Source: SIG672 sp045580325 (GTDB lineage Bacteria; Bacillota; Clostridia; Oscillospirales; CAG-272). From it: 64,000 nt of DNA. Below the pieces are notes generated by a model, which was given only the letters and a program-made list of their open reading frames with translations, was not told the DNA's origin and made no database searches. Numbering within the stretch: position 1 is the stretch's first letter; the number at the start of each line of letters is the position of its first letter. Below are positions 61,029-64,000 of this stretch, piece after piece. Where the stretch lies: positions 1-64,000 of the forward strand of contig JAZNNR010000018.1 of assembly GCA_045580325.1 (NCBI GenBank), given 5' to 3'. The position numbers were made by a program, and so were the translations under genes.

Positions 61029-61131
61029 CGGACCGTCGAGGACGCCGATTCCTACCAAATGATAACGTCGATATGCGCTTCACGCTCGATATGCCGCTTG
61101 CGGCTCGATATGTTTTGCCTGACGGCAAAAC
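61029..61131 (+). repeat. MITE-like remnant followed by a second hairpin array (TCGATAT modules)
   Basis: 61029-61055 matches the end of the 146-bp repeats (GTCGAGGACGCC..TCCTAC). Then TCGATAT at 61068, 61086 and 61105 alternate with hairpins GCGCTTCACGC, GCCGC/GCGGC and GTTTTGCC/GGCAAAAC. It is the same design as the array at 57694 and again leads directly into a gene. Confidence 0.75.
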
Positions 61132-61158
61132 GAGATTTTACATCACACAGGTGAAACC

Positions 61159-61962
61159 ATGAACAACGTAAACAAAACACTATACATTCCGCTCTACGGC
61201 AAGGCTTTTGTGAGCAAAAAAGGAATTATCCTTCACGACGAAAAAGCCGAGGAAATATGGTCGGCGGAAGGCTTTAAATTAAAAGGTAAGTCAAAATCGA
61301 AATGGCTCGCCTACTATATGGGAATGCGCTCTGCCGTTTTTGACAGCTGGGTTAAAGAAAAAATGAGCGCTACACGTGATGCCGTGATACTCCACGTCGG
61401 CTGCGGAATGGACTCAAGAGCTTTGCGTATCGGCGAAACAGGGCATTTATGGTACGACATTGACTTTCACAAGGTCATAGAGGAGCGCAAAAAATATTAC
61501 GCCGAATCGGGCAATTATCATATGCTCGGAATCGACGTAAGAAGTGCTGATTTTACTGAAAATATAGAAGGATGCGAAAACGCGATAATTATTATGGAAG
61601 GCGTGAGTATGTATCTTGAAACTGAAGAACTAAGGCTTTTATTTAAAAAGCTGACAAAGCACTTTGGGAGCGTCCGCGTTCTTATGGACACTTATACCCT
61701 TTTTGCCGCCAAAATGTCAAAATTCAAAAATCCTATAAACGACGTCGGAGTTACCACTGTTTACGGACTCGATGATCCGAAAATCTTAGAGGAAAACACA
61801 GGCGTGAAATTTATAAAAGAGCATGAAATGACTCCCGATATTTTGATAAACGAGCTTAAGGGAATAGAAAAATCGGTATTCAAGAGGGTTTTTGCGGGTA
61901 AATTTTCCAAAAAGCTTTACAGGCTTTACGAGTTCGCAGGTAGCTCTGCTTACGGCAGATAG
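61159..61962 (+). CDS. Class I SAM methyltransferase (leucine carboxyl / PPM family, TcmP-like)
   Basis: A 267-residue protein with the family motifs VGCGMDSRALRIGE (SAM-binding, about residue 78), WYDIDFHKVIEERK and MEGVSMYLE. Relatives O-methylate carboxyls or phenols; the substrate is unknown. AGGTGA SD after the hairpin array. Its 3' end overlaps the convergent 61950-62228 gene by 13 bases. Confidence 0.85.
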   Translation: MNNVNKTLYIPLYGKAFVSKKGIILHDEKAEEIWSAEGFKLKGKSKSKWLAYYMGMRSAVFDSWVKEKMSATRDAVILHVGCGMDSRALRIGETGHLWYDIDFHKVIEERKKYYAESGNYHMLGIDVRSADFTENIEGCENAIIIMEGVSMYLETEELRLLFKKLTKHFGSVRVLMDTYTLFAAKMSKFKNPINDVGVTTVYGLDDPKILEENTGVKFIKEHEMTPDILINELKGIEKSVFKRVFAGKFSKKLYRLYEFAGSSAYGR

Positions 61963-62228
61963 ATCGGAAGCATATCGTAAACGATGTCTTTCAGATGGCA
62001 AGGCTCCACCTCCTCGGTAGCGATAAGATAAAGAAATCGCTCGGCGACTCTGCTCTCACGGCAGACGTCCCTCGCAAATTCGCACTCGTCTTGTGTATCT
62101 CCGACAAACTCGGCAGACACCGAAAAGATCCCTTCGCCAAGCTCACCGTGCTCTTCAAAAAGCATGTATTTTATGCTTCTGCCTGACGGCAGATGCTTAA
62201 TTAGTTCTATAATTTTATTATTTTTCAT
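61950..62228 (-). CDS. DUF6514-like small protein
   Basis: A 92-residue protein with a small alpha/beta pattern, FLYLIATEEVEPCHLKDIVYDML near the end. It resembles DUF6514 by eye. Start at 62228 (MKNNKII) with GGAAAG SD. Function unknown. It is tail-to-tail with the methyltransferase gene. Confidence 0.6.
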   Translation of the reverse strand: MKNNKIIELIKHLPSGRSIKYMLFEEHGELGEGIFSVSAEFVGDTQDECEFARDVCRESRVAERFLYLIATEEVEPCHLKDIVYDMLPIYLP

Positions 62229-62426
62229 ATTTTCTTTCCGCAAACACAATATATTGTATTTTTTCTCTTTCGGTCTGAATTTATGATACCATATTTTGAT
62301 AATCTATTATACTATCCGAGTTGCAATTTTTTCGACATATTTGTGCGCTAAATGCTCAAAATCGGGTGCTTTTGACACTTTAGAACATTTTTATTGTGCA
62401 TTTTATCAAATAGCATTCGCTTCGTA

Positions 62427-62454
62427 TTGCAAAAATCAAAAAAATATGTAAAAT
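62427..62454 (+). promoter_or_regulatory. Promoter of the chromate transporter pair
   Basis: TTGCAA (62427-62432), 16-bp spacer, TAAAAT (62449-62454). It lies in the 270-base divergent gap (62229-62498), which holds nothing else I can identify. Confidence 0.55.
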
Positions 62455-62498
62455 ATACTATATGTTCCATACACAGTTTTAGTTAAAGGAGTACTTAA

Positions 62499-63119
62499 AT
62501 GAAAGAAAACAAGACACAAAGCTCTGGCAAATTCAAAAAGATTTTCTCTCTTGCCTGGGTGTTTTTCAAGATCGGTCTTCTTACCTTTGGCGGCGGTTAC
62601 GCTATGATACCGATAATTCAGTCAGAGGTGTCCGAAAAACGCAAATGGATAAGCGAAGAAGAGCTTATGCAGGTTATTACGATCGCCGAATCGACTCCCG
62701 GCCCCATCGCAATAAACGCGGCGACCTACGTCGGATATAAGATCTGCGGATTTTTTGGATCTCTTGCGGCAACCGTTTCGGTCGTTCTTGCTCCCTTTAC
62801 GATCATATATCTGATCTCGCTCTTCCTCGAGCAGTTTATGGAGTTTAAAGTGGTTGAAAACGCATTCAAGGGAATTCAGATCGCAGTTGCTTTCCTCATT
62901 CTCTCTGCGGGAATAAAGTTCATAAAGAAGCTGAAAAAACAGCCCTTCCCTATCATCACGGTCGCTCTGACGGTTACAGTTATGCTGCTGCTTGACATTT
63001 TTGCTCTTTCCTTCTCATCGGTATATCTCATTCTTATGGGCGCTTTTGCCGGACTTATGCTTACTGTTGTCCAGCGCATACAAAGCAAAAATAAAGCGGA
63101 CAAGGAGGAAAACAAATGA
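62499..63119 (+). CDS. chrA: Chromate transporter ChrA, first half-size subunit
   Basis: A 206-residue CHR-family membrane protein with FFKIGLLTFGGGYAMIPIIQ and ITIAESTPGPIAINAATYVGY, the family signature. About five to six helices. Short-chain CHR proteins work as pairs of half-size subunits with opposite orientation. AAAGGAG SD. Its stop overlaps the start of the partner gene (ATGA at 63116). Confidence 0.88.
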   Translation: MKENKTQSSGKFKKIFSLAWVFFKIGLLTFGGGYAMIPIIQSEVSEKRKWISEEELMQVITIAESTPGPIAINAATYVGYKICGFFGSLAATVSVVLAPFTIIYLISLFLEQFMEFKVVENAFKGIQIAVAFLILSAGIKFIKKLKKQPFPIITVALTVTVMLLLDIFALSFSSVYLILMGAFAGLMLTVVQRIQSKNKADKEENK

Positions 63120-63721
63120 TTTATCTTGAGCTCTTTCTCACATTTTTCAAGATAGGAATAGTTTCCTTCGGCGGCGGATACGCTATGCTCGCTCTTATGC
63201 GCGACGAAATAATGGCTCACGGCTGGCTCGGCGATGAAATGATAAAGAATTTTATCGGTATAGCCGAATCGACTCCCGGTCCTATCTCGGTCAATATGGC
63301 AACATTCGTCGGAAGCTCGCAGGCAGGATTTTTAGGTGCGCTCTGCGCGACTCTCGGTCTTATTCTCCCCTCGTTTATAATAATACTCATAATAGCAGCT
63401 CTTTTGAAATCTCTTATGAAAAACGTTTACGTAAACGGAGCGCTTGAAGGAGCACAGCCCGTAGCTGTCGGTCTTATCGCCGCAACGGGTATCAGCTTTA
63501 TGATCTCTATCGTTTTCCCGAGCTTTGGTAACGTAAACATTCTCGAAGCGGTAAAAAACATCAAAACCGACGTCGAAACCTATATTATGGCGGCTCTTGT
63601 CTTTGGTTTTATGCTTGTTTTCAAGAAAATAAAGAAAAAACAGCCCTCGCCCGTTCTACTCATTCTTGTAGCGGCGCTTCTCGGCGTTGTAATCTGCCCA
63701 CTCGCAGAGCTTATAAAGTAA
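63116..63721 (+). CDS. chrA: Chromate transporter ChrA, second half-size subunit
   Basis: A 201-residue partner with the same signature: FKIGIVSFGGGYAMLALM and IAESTPGPISVNMATFVGS. It overlaps the first subunit by 4 bases, so both are translationally coupled. Whether the pair moves chromate or another anion is not shown by sequence. Confidence 0.88.
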   Translation: MIYLELFLTFFKIGIVSFGGGYAMLALMRDEIMAHGWLGDEMIKNFIGIAESTPGPISVNMATFVGSSQAGFLGALCATLGLILPSFIIILIIAALLKSLMKNVYVNGALEGAQPVAVGLIAATGISFMISIVFPSFGNVNILEAVKNIKTDVETYIMAALVFGFMLVFKKIKKKQPSPVLLILVAALLGVVICPLAELIK

Positions 63722-63727
63722 CCAGCC

Positions 63728-64000
63728 ATGAAAGATATTCCTTACGAGCTTGCAATTCCGGGCGACCCTGAAAGATTTAAAAATGCCTGCGATCTTGCAC
63801 GAAACAGCGCGCACAGCGACGAGCAGTCAAGCGAGATAGGCACTCTTTCGGAGCGAAGACTTCACTCGGTACTGAAATTTTACTACGAAAGCGATCAAAG
63901 CCTTCACGAAATAAAGGTCGGACGCTTTTTTGCCGACATTCTTACAGGTAAGCAGATAATAGAAATTCAGACGGGCGACCTCGGACGGCTCGGCAAAAAA
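63728..64000 (+). CDS. Unknown protein, N-terminal part (cut by right edge), nuclease-like fold possible
   Basis: 91 codons from the ATG at 63728 are visible. After a helical start the sequence shows GTLSERRLHSVLKFYYE, HEIKVGRFFADI and IIEIQTGDLGRLGKK. The D...EIQT arrangement looks like a restriction-endonuclease-type core, as in a family of small conserved proteins. No clear SD; it starts 6 bases after chrA and may be translated by coupling. The gene continues beyond the window. Confidence 0.6.
   Translation, partial: MKDIPYELAIPGDPERFKNACDLARNSAHSDEQSSEIGTLSERRLHSVLKFYYESDQSLHEIKVGRFFADILTGKQIIEIQTGDLGRLGKK

Noticed and set aside
62499..63721. Frameshifted single chrA gene
   Set aside because: Both halves carry complete family signatures and own starts; two-gene short-chain CHR pairs are normal.

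Overview
The window reads as a chromosomal segment of a spore-forming anaerobic member of the class Clostridia, probably an uncultured gut lineage near Oscillospirales. The evidence is a spoIIGA-sigE pair, a CwlD-type spore amidase, an IreB homologue, pyruvate:ferredoxin oxidoreductase, a V-type ATPase operon and moderate GC content. No rRNA, tRNA or CRISPR array was seen. Consensus sigma-A promoters (TTGACA-like, 16-18 bp, TATAAT-like) and Shine-Dalgarno (SD) sites are easy to find.

Layout. 0-8.4 kb, minus strand: rpsB (cut by the left edge) with a pseudoknot-capable leader; metallophosphoesterase, CopA, CopZ and a CinA/PncC-type deamidase as one run; a lipoprotein and a NERD-like membrane protein; and an acyl-adenylate ligase with its own acyl carrier protein. 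8.7-11 kb: an anchored unknown protein, NfeD and a stomatin/SPFH protein. 11-12 kb: a small unknown gene between two copies of a structured repeat. 12-18.8 kb: radA, cwlD, a Xer recombinase, a DUF1385 protein and mgtE, whose ~300-nt leader contains a 27-codon ORF. 19.2-23.5 kb: a polygalacturonase-fold protein, a class III aminotransferase and an SCP2-like protein, then an orphan endolysin-holin pair. 23.8-31.2 kb: DUF4886 protein, DMT transporter, sigE-spoIIGA, ireB-like gene, ribF, a DacF-like protein lacking all three catalytic motifs, cysE and an unknown gene. 31.4-34.3 kb: two paralogous XRE regulators with related 3' flanks, and a third structured repeat. 34.4-45.5 kb: nifJ, a zeta-toxin-like kinase behind a small gene, a flippase, three unknown genes, a phosphodiesterase, a PH-like protein, RqcH and an unknown gene. 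45.6-54.5 kb: a nine-gene V-type ATPase operon whose K subunit keeps the Na+-binding residues known from Enterococcus hirae. 54.7-57.7 kb: DUF4830 protein and two rRNA methyltransferases. 57.7-61.2 kb: an accessory islet. 61.2-64 kb: methyltransferase, DUF6514-like protein, split chromate transporter and a gene cut by the right edge.

The most unusual part is the islet at 57.66-61.15 kb. It starts with an inverted repeat embedded in the end of rlmD. An array of small hairpins follows, each separated by the 7-mer GCGATAT, which flips to ATATCGC half-way, and it leads straight into a four-helix-bundle (S23/IVP-type) gene. Then come two unrelated genes with similar 5' leaders, each closed by the same 146-bp repeat, and a second hairpin array in front of a methyltransferase. 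This looks like modular cassette DNA built by repeat-mediated exchange. Other leads are the rpsB pseudoknot leader, the mgtE leader ORF with a possible switchable anti-SD, the pseudo-DacF, and the structured repeats with compensatory stem changes.

All functions come from reading motifs by eye. No database search or folding program was run.
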